DNA of 15,411 nt from CAZQWJ01 sp964597265 (lineage in GTDB: Bacteria; Patescibacteriota; 4484-211; JAGQKX01). The translations under genes were made by a program, and so were the position numbers. Below, one piece after another: positions 6,831-13,836 of the stretch. Below the pieces are notes generated by a model that saw only the letters and a program-made list of their open reading frames with translations, was not told the origin of the DNA and searched no databases. Numbering within the stretch: the first letter of the stretch is position 1; the number at the start of each line of letters is the position of its first letter. The stretch is from positions 1-15,411 of the forward strand of contig CAZQWJ010000025.1 in NCBI GenBank assembly GCA_964597265.1, read 5' to 3'.

Positions 6831-7125
6831 ATAATTCAGTAATTTTTACTGTTATGTATTTTTGCCTATGCCCAAACTTTTTGCGATACCCACTGGGTTT
6901 GTACTTCATTCCCAACTTTTTGGGTCCCAGTTTTTCAGCCATAAGCTCTCCCTTAGTAGATTTGCCGAGTGTAGGAGTACCTACTTCAACATCAGTACCA
7001 TTGACCCTAAGCAGAGTCTCAAATTCAACGATATTATTGTCAGAACCCAATAATTCCACCAAAATCTCTTCTCCTTGCTGAACCTTGTATTGTTTTCCGC
7101 CGGTGCGGATAATTGAGTATTGCAT
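6829..7125 (-). CDS. rplU: 50S ribosomal protein L21
   Basis: Large-subunit ribosomal protein. The product MQYSIIRTGGKQYKVQQGEEILVELL continues to GTPTLGKSTKGELMAEKLGPKKLGMKYKPSGYRKKFGHRQKYITVKITEL, the L21 pattern with the terminal GHRQxYTxVKI motif; 98 residues is normal. The open frame runs further upstream into the rodA gene, but homology starts at the ATG at 7123-7125, which is preceded by GGGATT, so I place the start there. It lies 16 bases after rodA and before rpmA. Confidence 0.96.
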   Translation of the reverse strand: MQYSIIRTGGKQYKVQQGEEILVELLGSDNNIVEFETLLRVNGTDVEVGTPTLGKSTKGELMAEKLGPKKLGMKYKPSGYRKKFGHRQKYITVKITEL

Positions 7126-7141
7126 AATCCCAGTGATTCTA

Positions 7142-8239
7142 TCAGTTTCCTCTTCGTATCGCAATAGATTCAAGCATACCCACACCCATCAGTGTCGCGA
7201 TCAAAGAACTGCCTCCGTAACTTACCAAAGGTAATGGTAAACCTGCAATAGGCAAAATACCGATATTCATTCCTATATTAACAAAAACATGTACAAGAAT
7301 AAAGACTACCACCCCTATGATGATTGAAAACAGAAACTGATCTGTTGTTTGCAAAGCCAGCATGATACTTTTGCCTATCAGTAGCGCATATAGTACCAAC
7401 ACTACGACACTGCCCAAAAAGCCAAATTCTTCTGCAAATGTAGCAAAGATGAAGTCTGTGTGTTGCTCCGGCAAAAAATGTAAATGTGATTGTGTCCCTC
7501 GCCCCCACCCTCTACCAAGCAGATTCCCTGATCCTACAGCAATCTCCGCCTGAATCTGATTATATCCACTCCCAAGCGGATCATTGCTAGGATCGGCAAA
7601 ACTCGTCAATCGAGCTTTCTGGTAATCCTCCAATTGTCCATACAAAAGCGGCAAGGCCGCGATCACACATGCACCCACAATAGCGAGCTTTTTCATGTCT
7701 ATACCTGAAAAGAAAATAATCGCCGCACCAATGCTGAATATGACCACCGCTGTACCCAGATCAGGCTGTACCATAACCAAAACGAAAGGTATTGCCAATA
7801 ACAATAGTCCCCCCAACAACCCTTTCCATGTTTTCATCTGCGCAGCATACGCATGGACATATGCACCGAGAGTAAGAATCACACTCAATTTGACAAACTC
7901 GGCCGGCTGCACTTGTACCGGTCCGATAACAAACCACCCCTTAATACCTCGAATTGGATCCGTATAGACCAGCAGGACAGCCAAAACTACCAAAGAGGCA
8001 ATGTATAAGACAGGCGTAATGTAATACAAGTAGCGGATATCTATCCAGGACAAAATCGCAAAGCAAAATAACCCTATACTCAACGCCAATAACTGGCGCG
8101 TTACTAATTGGTACGACTGATCAGATCCAGCCAATACCGTACTATAAAGCGTGGAGAGGCCAATAACGATCAACAACGCGGTGGCGATGAAAATGATCCA
8201 GTCAAACGACTGCAATTTTGATTTGCTCGCAATCTGCAT
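7142..8239 (-). CDS. rodA: Peptidoglycan glycosyltransferase RodA (SEDS family)
   Basis: Polymerises lipid II into glycan strands during cell elongation, normally with a class B penicillin-binding protein. The 365 residues form about ten membrane segments and carry SEDS signatures: GIKGWFVIGPVQVQPAEFVKL (98-118), VQPDLGTA (157-164), GSGYNQIQAEIAVGSGNLLGRGWG (223-246), LPEQHTDFIFATFAEEFGF (256-274, containing the loop Asp thought to be catalytic) and LPLVSYGGSS near the C-terminus. The GIKGWF and LPEQHTDFIF pattern and the short N-terminus point to RodA rather than FtsW. It follows ileS by 71 bases and precedes rplU by 16. A TACAAT box six bases before its ATG suggests an own promoter. The cell therefore makes peptidoglycan. 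Confidence 0.93.
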   Translation of the reverse strand: MQIASKSKLQSFDWIIFIATALLIVIGLSTLYSTVLAGSDQSYQLVTRQLLALSIGLFCFAILSWIDIRYLYYITPVLYIASLVVLAVLLVYTDPIRGIKGWFVIGPVQVQPAEFVKLSVILTLGAYVHAYAAQMKTWKGLLGGLLLLAIPFVLVMVQPDLGTAVVIFSIGAAIIFFSGIDMKKLAIVGACVIAALPLLYGQLEDYQKARLTSFADPSNDPLGSGYNQIQAEIAVGSGNLLGRGWGRGTQSHLHFLPEQHTDFIFATFAEEFGFLGSVVVLVLYALLIGKSIMLALQTTDQFLFSIIIGVVVFILVHVFVNIGMNIGILPIAGLPLPLVSYGGSSLIATLMGVGMLESIAIRRGN

Positions 8240-8245
8240 GTGATG

Positions 8246-8251
8246 ATTGTA
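8246..8251 (-). promoter_or_regulatory. Possible -10 box for a leaderless rodA mRNA
   Basis: TACAAT (as part of TATACAAT) lies six bases before the rodA ATG at 8239, with no Shine-Dalgarno between and no convincing -35. It is the third such arrangement in the window. The rest of the 71-base gap between ileS and rodA shows nothing else that I can support, including no terminator hairpin. Confidence 0.33.
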
Positions 8252-8310
8252 TAGTAAACTCGAACGCGATGTTTAGAGAGTACTGAGTAAGAGTATTGTC
8301 ATCTCGATCC

Positions 8311-11307
8311 TTATTTCTTGAGGGCGAGGGTGATTGTACCTCGTTCGGTTGAGAGTTCTGACGTAACATCTGGATTATCCGCCGAGCCTTCCTCAACGGT
8401 ACTCACAGTTTTTGCCGCTATATCGGAAGAAAATTGGTTAAGTATTGCACTTGCCTCACCCTGTGCAGACCAGAACAAAGACACATTATCGTCAAATGCA
8501 TATCCCGCTTGTCGCCGCAGGTTTTGCACCTCACGTACCACTTCTCGTACTACCCCTTCGGCAATCAGCTCATTAGTCAGGTTAAAATCCAATTCAACCG
8601 AAAGATCATTCGCCTCTTTTGATTGAGCAAAGATGATCTCTTTCACGTTGATCTCGTCCAATATGATTTTGCTCAATTCCTCGGGCAATGTAGGGCTGTT
8701 AATGACCGTAACGGTTTGTAGCGGCTGTCTGAGGCGCACTCCCGCTTCTTTTCGCAGTGCGTGGCTTTTTTCTACAACTGCGCGGACCAATGCCATCTGA
8801 TCGTGCAATTCAAGCTGCAAGAATGCCTCATCCGGCTGTGGCCAATCGGTCAGATGTACCGAAACAGGATCATTGTCTTGACGTAAGTTCTGATACATCT
8901 CCTCCGCAATAAACGGCACAAACGGCGCCAACACCCGCGTCAGCGTATGCAGGACGTAATAGGTTGTAGCAAAAAACGACTCTCTGTCTTGCGGATTATC
9001 CTGTGATGGAGCAACCCGATCGCGACACCGTCGTACATACCATTGTGAAAAATCCTGTACGACAAATTGCTCCAACAACGCCGCTGCATCCGGAGAATTA
9101 TACTCATCAAGATGACGAGTAACATCTGTGACTGTCTGTGCTAACCGAGACACAATCCATCGATCCATGACTGTCTCGGGTCCAGCATATGACGAAGGTT
9201 CCCACTGGTTGATGGATGCATGCGTGACAAAATACCGATACGAGTTCCACAGGATCATCAGATACCGCCGTCGTATTTCGTCCAAAATAGTATAGCCAAA
9301 TCGTAGATTGCCTGTGCCATGGCGATTCGCGACACGCTCTCGCAAATACAACCAACGGATTGCATCAGCGCCCGCTTGATCAGCAGCATCGTCAAACGCA
9401 ATAGCATTGCCAGCGCTCTTATGCATTGCCTTGCCTTTTTCATCGACCAAAAAACCTGTAGCCAGCACATTCTGCCACGGCGCACGCCCCTCAAGTGTTA
9501 CGGACATAAACAGCGTCGCGTAAAACCACAGTTTCACTTGCGCCACATACTCAGTGATGAATTCAAATGGGTACCACTCTTTCCAATATTCAGGATTTGT
9601 CAAATAATCAACAGTTGAAAATGGCACAATACCCGCATCCAGCCAACAATCGCCAACATCCAGCACTCGCTTCCATACACCACTTTGTGGTTCGCCGTCG
9701 AGCACAATCTTTGTCCCATCCAATACCACTTCATCAATCCACGGCCTGTGCAGCTCTTGCAGCTTGTCAACTTTTTCCGGTTCCAAAGCAAGTTCGCGCA
9801 GTTCCTCTTTTGAACCTACAACGTAAAATTTGTGCTCCCCTTGGCCTGAGCCTGACGATGGCTCGTAAAACGGCAGTGCGAGCCCCCAGTATCGCTGTCG
9901 AGAAATAGGCCAATTGCCCATGTTGTCAAGCCAATCTTGCATCCGTTTGCGCGCATGATCCGGCATCCAGGTTGCCTCCTCTGCGGCTTTTTTCATCAAC
10001 GGCCGGATCTCATCCGCACTAATAAACCACTCTGATACAGTCTTAAATAACAATTCGTGCTTACACCGCCAACAATGCGGGTACGAGTGAAAGATCGAGC
10101 GTTTGGAAAATAGGTTATCACCCAATACCGCATAAATATCTCCACGCACATCAAACACACTTCTGTTACTAAAGTCTCCAAATCCCTCCACATATACACC
10201 AAACTCATCAATCGGATCAATCACAGGCAGGTTGTGTACCTTGGCTAGTTCAAAGTCCTCCTTACCAGCACCAGGCGCAATATGCACCAATCCTGTCCCA
10301 TCGTTGGCGTTGACCAACTCGGGCGCAGGAATAATTGCATGAAAGGTTTGGGGATTTTTTGCTCGTGCTGCCTGTACCGCAGGCAGATCGTCAAACGGGC
10401 CGTCGTAATGAGCAAATGTTTGTACCAAGGTTTCCCCTGTCCACTCCCTGATGGATGTACGGTTTGGTCCAAGCACGTCATTGAGTGTTTTTTTGTTTTC
10501 ATGGTCCGTGATCTCCTCCTCGTGCACCGTAATCACATGACTACCATCTTCCAATTGCCATTCCTGATACCGCAATGCCGGATCCACCGCGACCGCAACA
10601 TTGGCCAAAAGCGTCCACGGCGTGGTCGTCCAAACCAACAGATACGTATGCTCTGCATCAGGAAGGCGAAACTTGATATACACTGACTCGTGCGTCACAT
10701 CTTTGTATCCTTCATCAGAAAGCTCATGCTGAGAAATCGCAGTCCCGCAACGCGGACACCAAGGCATAGAATCAACGCCTTTAAACAGCCAACCCTTCTC
10801 GTGCACGGTCTTGAGGAAATGCCAAATATGTACATTGTTGTTCTCACTCATGGTGTAGTAGGAGTTTTCCCAATCCATGAACATGCCCAAGCGTTTGGAC
10901 TGCTCGGTCTGGACCTTGCTAAACTTCTCTACTCTGCGGCGACACGCGAGGCTAAACTTCTCCAGACCATACGCCTCAATGTCTTTTTTGGAGTTAAATC
11001 CAAGGTCTTTTTCTTCCTCAACCTCAACCCATAACCCCTGACAGTCAAAACCGTTTTGGAATCGTTGTTTGAAGCCCTGCATGTTTTTATACCGCTGGTA
11101 AAAGTCTTTGATCGTACGTCCATGCGCATGATGTACTCCCATGGGATTATTGGCGGTAATAGGGCCATCGAGAAACGGAAACTTCTTTTCAGAAGCATCG
11201 TTCTTTTGAAGATACTGGGCGACAATACTATGCTCCTCCCACCATTTGAGGAGGTTCTCCTCTTTTTCTATGAAATTCGGTTGTGCTTCAACTTCTTTGA
11301 ACATCAT
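8311..11307 (-). CDS. ileS: Isoleucyl-tRNA synthetase
   Basis: Class Ia synthetase that charges tRNA-Ile. At 998 residues it is full length. In order: the HIGH-equivalent region PMGVHHAHGRTIKD (55-68), NGFDCQGLWVEVEEEKDLGF (85-104), a first metal knuckle WCPRC (183-187), the editing (CP1) domain with TTTPWTLLAN (227-236) and GTGLVHIAPGAGKEDF (337-352), a second knuckle HCWRC (411-415), SRQRYWGLALPFYE, and the KMSKS-equivalent AMHKS (627-631). The HIGH and KMSKS motifs are altered, as in a recognised branch of IleRS found in several phyla (from memory); Val and Leu synthetases fit less well. The frame begins ATGATG; the first ATG is used here. It is preceded by a T-box leader and terminator, supporting amino-acid identity control. 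Confidence 0.94.
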   Translation of the reverse strand: MMFKEVEAQPNFIEKEENLLKWWEEHSIVAQYLQKNDASEKKFPFLDGPITANNPMGVHHAHGRTIKDFYQRYKNMQGFKQRFQNGFDCQGLWVEVEEEKDLGFNSKKDIEAYGLEKFSLACRRRVEKFSKVQTEQSKRLGMFMDWENSYYTMSENNNVHIWHFLKTVHEKGWLFKGVDSMPWCPRCGTAISQHELSDEGYKDVTHESVYIKFRLPDAEHTYLLVWTTTPWTLLANVAVAVDPALRYQEWQLEDGSHVITVHEEEITDHENKKTLNDVLGPNRTSIREWTGETLVQTFAHYDGPFDDLPAVQAARAKNPQTFHAIIPAPELVNANDGTGLVHIAPGAGKEDFELAKVHNLPVIDPIDEFGVYVEGFGDFSNRSVFDVRGDIYAVLGDNLFSKRSIFHSYPHCWRCKHELLFKTVSEWFISADEIRPLMKKAAEEATWMPDHARKRMQDWLDNMGNWPISRQRYWGLALPFYEPSSGSGQGEHKFYVVGSKEELRELALEPEKVDKLQELHRPWIDEVVLDGTKIVLDGEPQSGVWKRVLDVGDCWLDAGIVPFSTVDYLTNPEYWKEWYPFEFITEYVAQVKLWFYATLFMSVTLEGRAPWQNVLATGFLVDEKGKAMHKSAGNAIAFDDAADQAGADAIRWLYLRERVANRHGTGNLRFGYTILDEIRRRYLMILWNSYRYFVTHASINQWEPSSYAGPETVMDRWIVSRLAQTVTDVTRHLDEYNSPDAAALLEQFVVQDFSQWYVRRCRDRVAPSQDNPQDRESFFATTYYVLHTLTRVLAPFVPFIAEEMYQNLRQDNDPVSVHLTDWPQPDEAFLQLELHDQMALVRAVVEKSHALRKEAGVRLRQPLQTVTVINSPTLPEELSKIILDEINVKEIIFAQSKEANDLSVELDFNLTNELIAEGVVREVVREVQNLRRQAGYAFDDNVSLFWSAQGEASAILNQFSSDIAAKTVSTVEEGSADNPDVTSELSTERGTITLALKK

Positions 11308-11330
11308 ATGTTTCGCTGTCTCTATAAACT

Positions 11331-11353
11331 AAAAACCCTGCATTGCTGCAGGG
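11331..11353 (-). terminator. Intrinsic terminator of the ileS leader
   Basis: In the minus-strand RNA CCCTGCA-GCAA-TGCAGGG (11336-11353) forms a perfect 7-bp stem with a GCAA loop, followed at once by TTTTT (11331-11335). It lies 23 bases before the ileS ATG. Its 5' strand CCC is also needed for the T-box antiterminator, so the two structures exclude each other. Confidence 0.85.
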
Positions 11354-11367
11354 ACCCTAAGTGCAGG

Positions 11368-11386
11368 CAAATCCTATTCGGATTTG
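11368..11386. repeat. 7-bp hairpin inside the antiterminator region
   Basis: CAAATCC-TATTC-GGATTTG is a perfect inverted repeat with a five-base loop. It lies between the two arms of the antiterminator and would stack inside its loop, next to a REP-like repeat. Confidence 0.6.
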
Positions 11387-11405
11387 TCCTGAGCTTGTCG
11401 AAGGA
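11387..11405 (+). repeat. REP-like repeat, copy 1
   Basis: TCCTGAGCTTGTCGAAGGA, a 19-base imperfect palindrome. Its AGGA end forms most of the AUCCU arm of the T-box antiterminator on the other strand. I recognise this motif as common between genes in environmental bacterial genomes, but I cannot verify this here. Confidence 0.7.
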
Positions 11406-11424
11406 TGGTACCACCCATTATGAT

Positions 11425-11508
11425 GGTAGAGTAAAGATAAAAGATGAAAGAGTAAAATAAAGGGACTTTCCTTATTTTTGATTTTTGCTCTTTTATCTTT
11501 ACTCTACC
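11425..11508. repeat. Perfect 20-bp inverted repeat in the ileS leader
   Basis: GGTAGAGTAAAGATAAAAGA (11425-11444) is exactly inverted at 11489-11508. The 44 bases between can pair further (AAAATAAaGG with CCTTATTTT). It lies just upstream of the T-box, where Stem III of a T-box leader is expected, but it is much longer and more AT-rich than a usual Stem III. It may be an inserted AT-rich element. A related sequence occurs between thyX and glyA. Confidence 0.8.
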
Positions 11509-11564
11509 TCTCTCGTCCTGCTGTTACGGGCTTACCCGAAGAGTTCTACTACCTCCGAAGCTTA

Positions 11565-11598
11565 TCCTGAGCTTGTCGATCCTGAGCCTGTCGAAGGA
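11565..11598 (+). repeat. REP-like repeat, truncated copy 2 fused to copy 3
   Basis: TCCTGAGCTTGTCGA (11565-11579) lacks the last AGGA of the repeat and is joined directly to a full TCCTGAGCCTGTCGAAGGA (11580-11598). The full copy differs from copy 1 at one base. Confidence 0.7.
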
Positions 11599-11676
11599 TT
11601 CTTCCCTCAGCTTCCTGGCTGATAACCAGTCATCCGCACCTTTACAAACGCGAAACGCTTTTGTTAATTGCTCTCC

Positions 11677-11706
11677 ATTCTAAACCATCTCCCACGCCAA
11701 AGTCAA
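11677..11706 (-). promoter_or_regulatory. Promoter of the ileS leader
   Basis: The minus strand carries TTGACT (11701-11706), an 18-base spacer and TAGAAT (11677-11682); each box matches the sigma-70 consensus at five of six positions. The predicted start is near 11670, giving a leader of about 360 bases that contains the hairpins, repeats, T-box and terminator. It is the best promoter in the window. The 420-base gap between the 188-residue gene and ileS is thus accounted for by this promoter and leader. Confidence 0.68.
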
Positions 11707-11727
11707 AGAATAACTACCCGCAACAGC

Positions 11728-12294
11728 CTATCGGACAGATTCATAAAAAGCATACTCATCCCATTCGGGATCATCCAAACCTTTTTCAAGAGGGTCAATA
11801 TTGCTCGCCCACATACTTTTCACGATAGTCTCCCATGGGTTACCTTTTCTACGCACAACCCTCATGTGTAGTGTTGTAGCAGGATTTGGTTGCCCATCAA
11901 TAATATTTACCTGATGGTGTTCTCGTGCTACTCTTCGAACCTCCCGTTGGACTTCTGGAGGGAGGTCAGCGATACGAACAACACCATCGACACCGATCTG
12001 TCGCCCAAAATCGCGCATAAAGTGATATGCCTTATTTTTCCTTCGTTCTAGAGCAATTGCCTCCAACGAATCTTTGATAAATTTCCGCACTTCAGGATCA
12101 GCAAGCATTTCCTCTGGAGTTTCCCATCCAGTTATTGTGGCCCCCAAGACACCCGAACCTTCAAAATGTCGTCGTATATGGTCAATATCTATTGATACGG
12201 GGGAACCTTCAATCGTTTTAGGAATCTCTGTTTGTTCGGCTTGATTCATTTCTTCTGCCCTAGCCTTGCTTGAACGACCTTCGGACTTTTGCAT
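11728..12294 (-). CDS. Conserved-looking protein of unknown function (188 aa)
   Basis: I do not recognise this protein. It is soluble, with no membrane segment or signal peptide. The first 30 residues are polar and probably disordered (MQKSEGRSSKARAEEMNQ). A folded part follows, with VSIDIDHIRRHFEGSGVLGATITGWETPEEML (33-64), a basic helix LERRKNKAYHFMRDFGRQIG, DLPPEVQREVRRVAREHHQ, and a Trp-rich end (NPWETIVKSMWASNI, DDPEWDEYAFYE). The start at 12294 lies nine bases after glyA; a second ATG at 12249 has AGG nine bases before it and is an alternative. It is the last gene before the ileS promoter and probably belongs to the thyX-glyA transcript. There is no evidence for a link to folate metabolism beyond position. 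Confidence 0.72.
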   Translation of the reverse strand: MQKSEGRSSKARAEEMNQAEQTEIPKTIEGSPVSIDIDHIRRHFEGSGVLGATITGWETPEEMLADPEVRKFIKDSLEAIALERRKNKAYHFMRDFGRQIGVDGVVRIADLPPEVQREVRRVAREHHQVNIIDGQPNPATTLHMRVVRRKGNPWETIVKSMWASNIDPLEKGLDDPEWDEYAFYESVR

Positions 12295-12303
12295 AATTGT
12301 AAA

Positions 12304-13692
12304 TTATTTATGGCGTAAGGATTCATCTATCCCCGGTACGGGGAAATGGGATGTGAGTGTTTTGACATCTTCTGCAATGACTCTGAGTGCAGGTTTGCGT
12401 TTTTCGAGTTCGTCCATAAATTCTCCCAACTTAAGCGGTGTGCCTTTGATTATCTCCATGACCTGGTTGATCCACACCGCAATCTGCTCCATCTCCGGCT
12501 CTTTCATACCGCGTGATGTGACGGCCGGCGTACCAAGCCGCAGCCCTGACGGGTAAAACGGCGAGCCTTGCTCATTGGGGTGTGTGTTGGCATTGGCAAT
12601 AATATTGGCTTTCTCAAGAGCTAGGGCAAAATTACGTCCCCGAGTTTCTTTGTTTTGCAGATCGATCAGCACCAAATGCTTTTCGGTCCCGCCGGATACA
12701 ATATGAAATCCATATCCTACCAAGGCATTAGCTAGATATTTTGCATTAGTTACCACCTGTTGGGCATAATCATGAAACTCCGGCTGCAACGCTTCCTGCA
12801 AGCATGCTGCAATCCCGGCAATGCTATGGTTCATCGGCCCACCTTGTAGTCCTGGAAACACCGCACGGTTGATGGATTCATTAAATCCTGGCCTACCATG
12901 CTGCAAAGCAGCATCCCCACTATACTGCTCTGCAGTATCTTCCCGCCTAGAGAAAATCATAGCCCCAATTGGTCCCCTCAACGTCTTACGTGTCGTCATG
13001 GTCACGACATCAGCATGTGCAAACGGCGAAGCATTCACTCCAGCTGCGACCAAACCCGCTTCATGTGCAATATCGGCCAAATACAACGCTCCCACCTCAT
13101 GCGCAATATGCGCCATGCGCTCATGATCAATCTCTGGAGGGTATGCCGTGCCACCAGAAATGACTAGCTTAGGCCTCACATCCTGCGATTGTTTTTGGAT
13201 CTCATTGTAATCAAACCGTTCTGATTGAGGATCAACTCGATAATACGAAACATCAAATACTTTCGAGGAGAAGGCCACCTTCTTGCCATCCGGCAACTGC
13301 CAACCGTGAGACAGATGCCCGCCATCGTACAAAAACATGCTCAGGATCTTATCTCCAGGGTCCAACAGCGCAGACAATACTGCTAGGTTCGCCACACTGC
13401 CAGTTACTGCCTGTACGTTGACGTCCCACTCTGCAGGGTCTAGGTTATACAGCCGTAATGCGCGCTCTTTGGCCAAAAGTTCGATGTCATCAATATGTTG
13501 GTTGCCCTGGTAATACCGTTTGCCTGGCTGGCCTTCGGAATACTTGTTCATAAGTACCGACCCCACCGCCTCTTGCACGGCTTTGCTTGTGTAATTTTCT
13601 GACGGGATCAATTGCAACTGCTCTTTTTGACGCTGCTGCTCGTTCTTTATCATTTGTGCTAATTCTTGGTCTGTTTGAAGTAAATGTTTCAT
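12304..13692 (-). CDS. glyA: Serine hydroxymethyltransferase
   Basis: PLP enzyme that converts serine and tetrahydrofolate to glycine and 5,10-methylene-tetrahydrofolate in the cytoplasm. The 462 residues start MKHLLQTDQELAQMIKNEQQRQ and show LIPSENYTSKAVQEAVGSVL, NKYSEGQPGKRYYQGNQHIDDIE, ADIAHEAGLVAAG, the PLP-lysine segment TTRKTLRGPIGAMIFSR with Lys236, and LRLGTPAVTSRGM. The residue before the PLP lysine is Arg instead of the usual His (THKTLRGP), and the second Arg/Gly pair of RGPRGG is changed. It is somewhat longer than the usual 415-430 residues. It lies 144 bases downstream of the thyX-like gene, which uses its product. Function is confident. Confidence 0.94.
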   Translation of the reverse strand: MKHLLQTDQELAQMIKNEQQRQKEQLQLIPSENYTSKAVQEAVGSVLMNKYSEGQPGKRYYQGNQHIDDIELLAKERALRLYNLDPAEWDVNVQAVTGSVANLAVLSALLDPGDKILSMFLYDGGHLSHGWQLPDGKKVAFSSKVFDVSYYRVDPQSERFDYNEIQKQSQDVRPKLVISGGTAYPPEIDHERMAHIAHEVGALYLADIAHEAGLVAAGVNASPFAHADVVTMTTRKTLRGPIGAMIFSRREDTAEQYSGDAALQHGRPGFNESINRAVFPGLQGGPMNHSIAGIAACLQEALQPEFHDYAQQVVTNAKYLANALVGYGFHIVSGGTEKHLVLIDLQNKETRGRNFALALEKANIIANANTHPNEQGSPFYPSGLRLGTPAVTSRGMKEPEMEQIAVWINQVMEIIKGTPLKLGEFMDELEKRKPALRVIAEDVKTLTSHFPVPGIDESLRHK

Positions 13693-13836
13693 AATTGAAA
13701 ATTAAAGAGAAGAGATCAAAAAGCAAAGGTACAGATAAAAGAATAAAAATTAAGCCTATTCCTCAAATTTTCTCTTTTATCTTTTTTTGTTAATCTTGTT
13801 ACTGTATCTTTGCTCTTTTCTCTTGACTCTCTTATC
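13693..13836. repeat. AT-rich imperfect inverted repeat between thyX and glyA
   Basis: The gap holds AGATAAAAGA...AATT followed by AATT...TCTTTTATCT around a short centre (CCTATTCC), and outer arms GCAAAGGTACAG / CTGTATCTTTGC that match at 11 of 12 positions. It would fold into a long, interrupted hairpin. It shares the words CTCTTTTATCTTT and TTTGCTCTTTT with the inverted repeat in the ileS leader, so the two may be related elements. It has no coding potential that I can support. Confidence 0.5.

Larger units (their letters stand above)
11351..11418 (-). promoter_or_regulatory. T-box antiterminator of the ileS leader
   Basis: The minus strand has GGGTGGTACC (11407-11416), the core of the T-box sequence. 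In the RNA, GGG (11414-11416) can pair with CCC (11351-11353) and AUCCU (11402-11406) with AGGGU (11354-11358), leaving the seven-base bulge UGGUACC (11407-11413). This is the known T-box antiterminator shape, in which UGG(N) pairs with the NCCA end of uncharged tRNA. Uncharged tRNA-Ile would favour this form and read-through into ileS. I could not assign Stem I with certainty. An AUC (Ile) triplet sits in the loop of a CUGG/CCAG hairpin at 11615-11629, and GUAG...AGAGAGG (11507-11552) resembles the 5' strand of a T-box Stem I. Confidence 0.8.

Noticed and set aside
6829..7185. Longer L21 with 20 extra N-terminal residues
   Set aside because: The extra part overlaps the rodA end and lacks L21 similarity; the ATG at 7125 gives a normal-length L21.
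11056..11460. Open frame on the plus strand opposite the start of ileS and its leader
   Set aside because: It runs antisense to ileS and through the T-box and repeats; no protein family character. It is a shadow frame.
11387..11598. CRISPR array
   Set aside because: The repeats are imperfect palindromes, only three copies, one truncated and two directly fused, without regular spacers and without cas genes.
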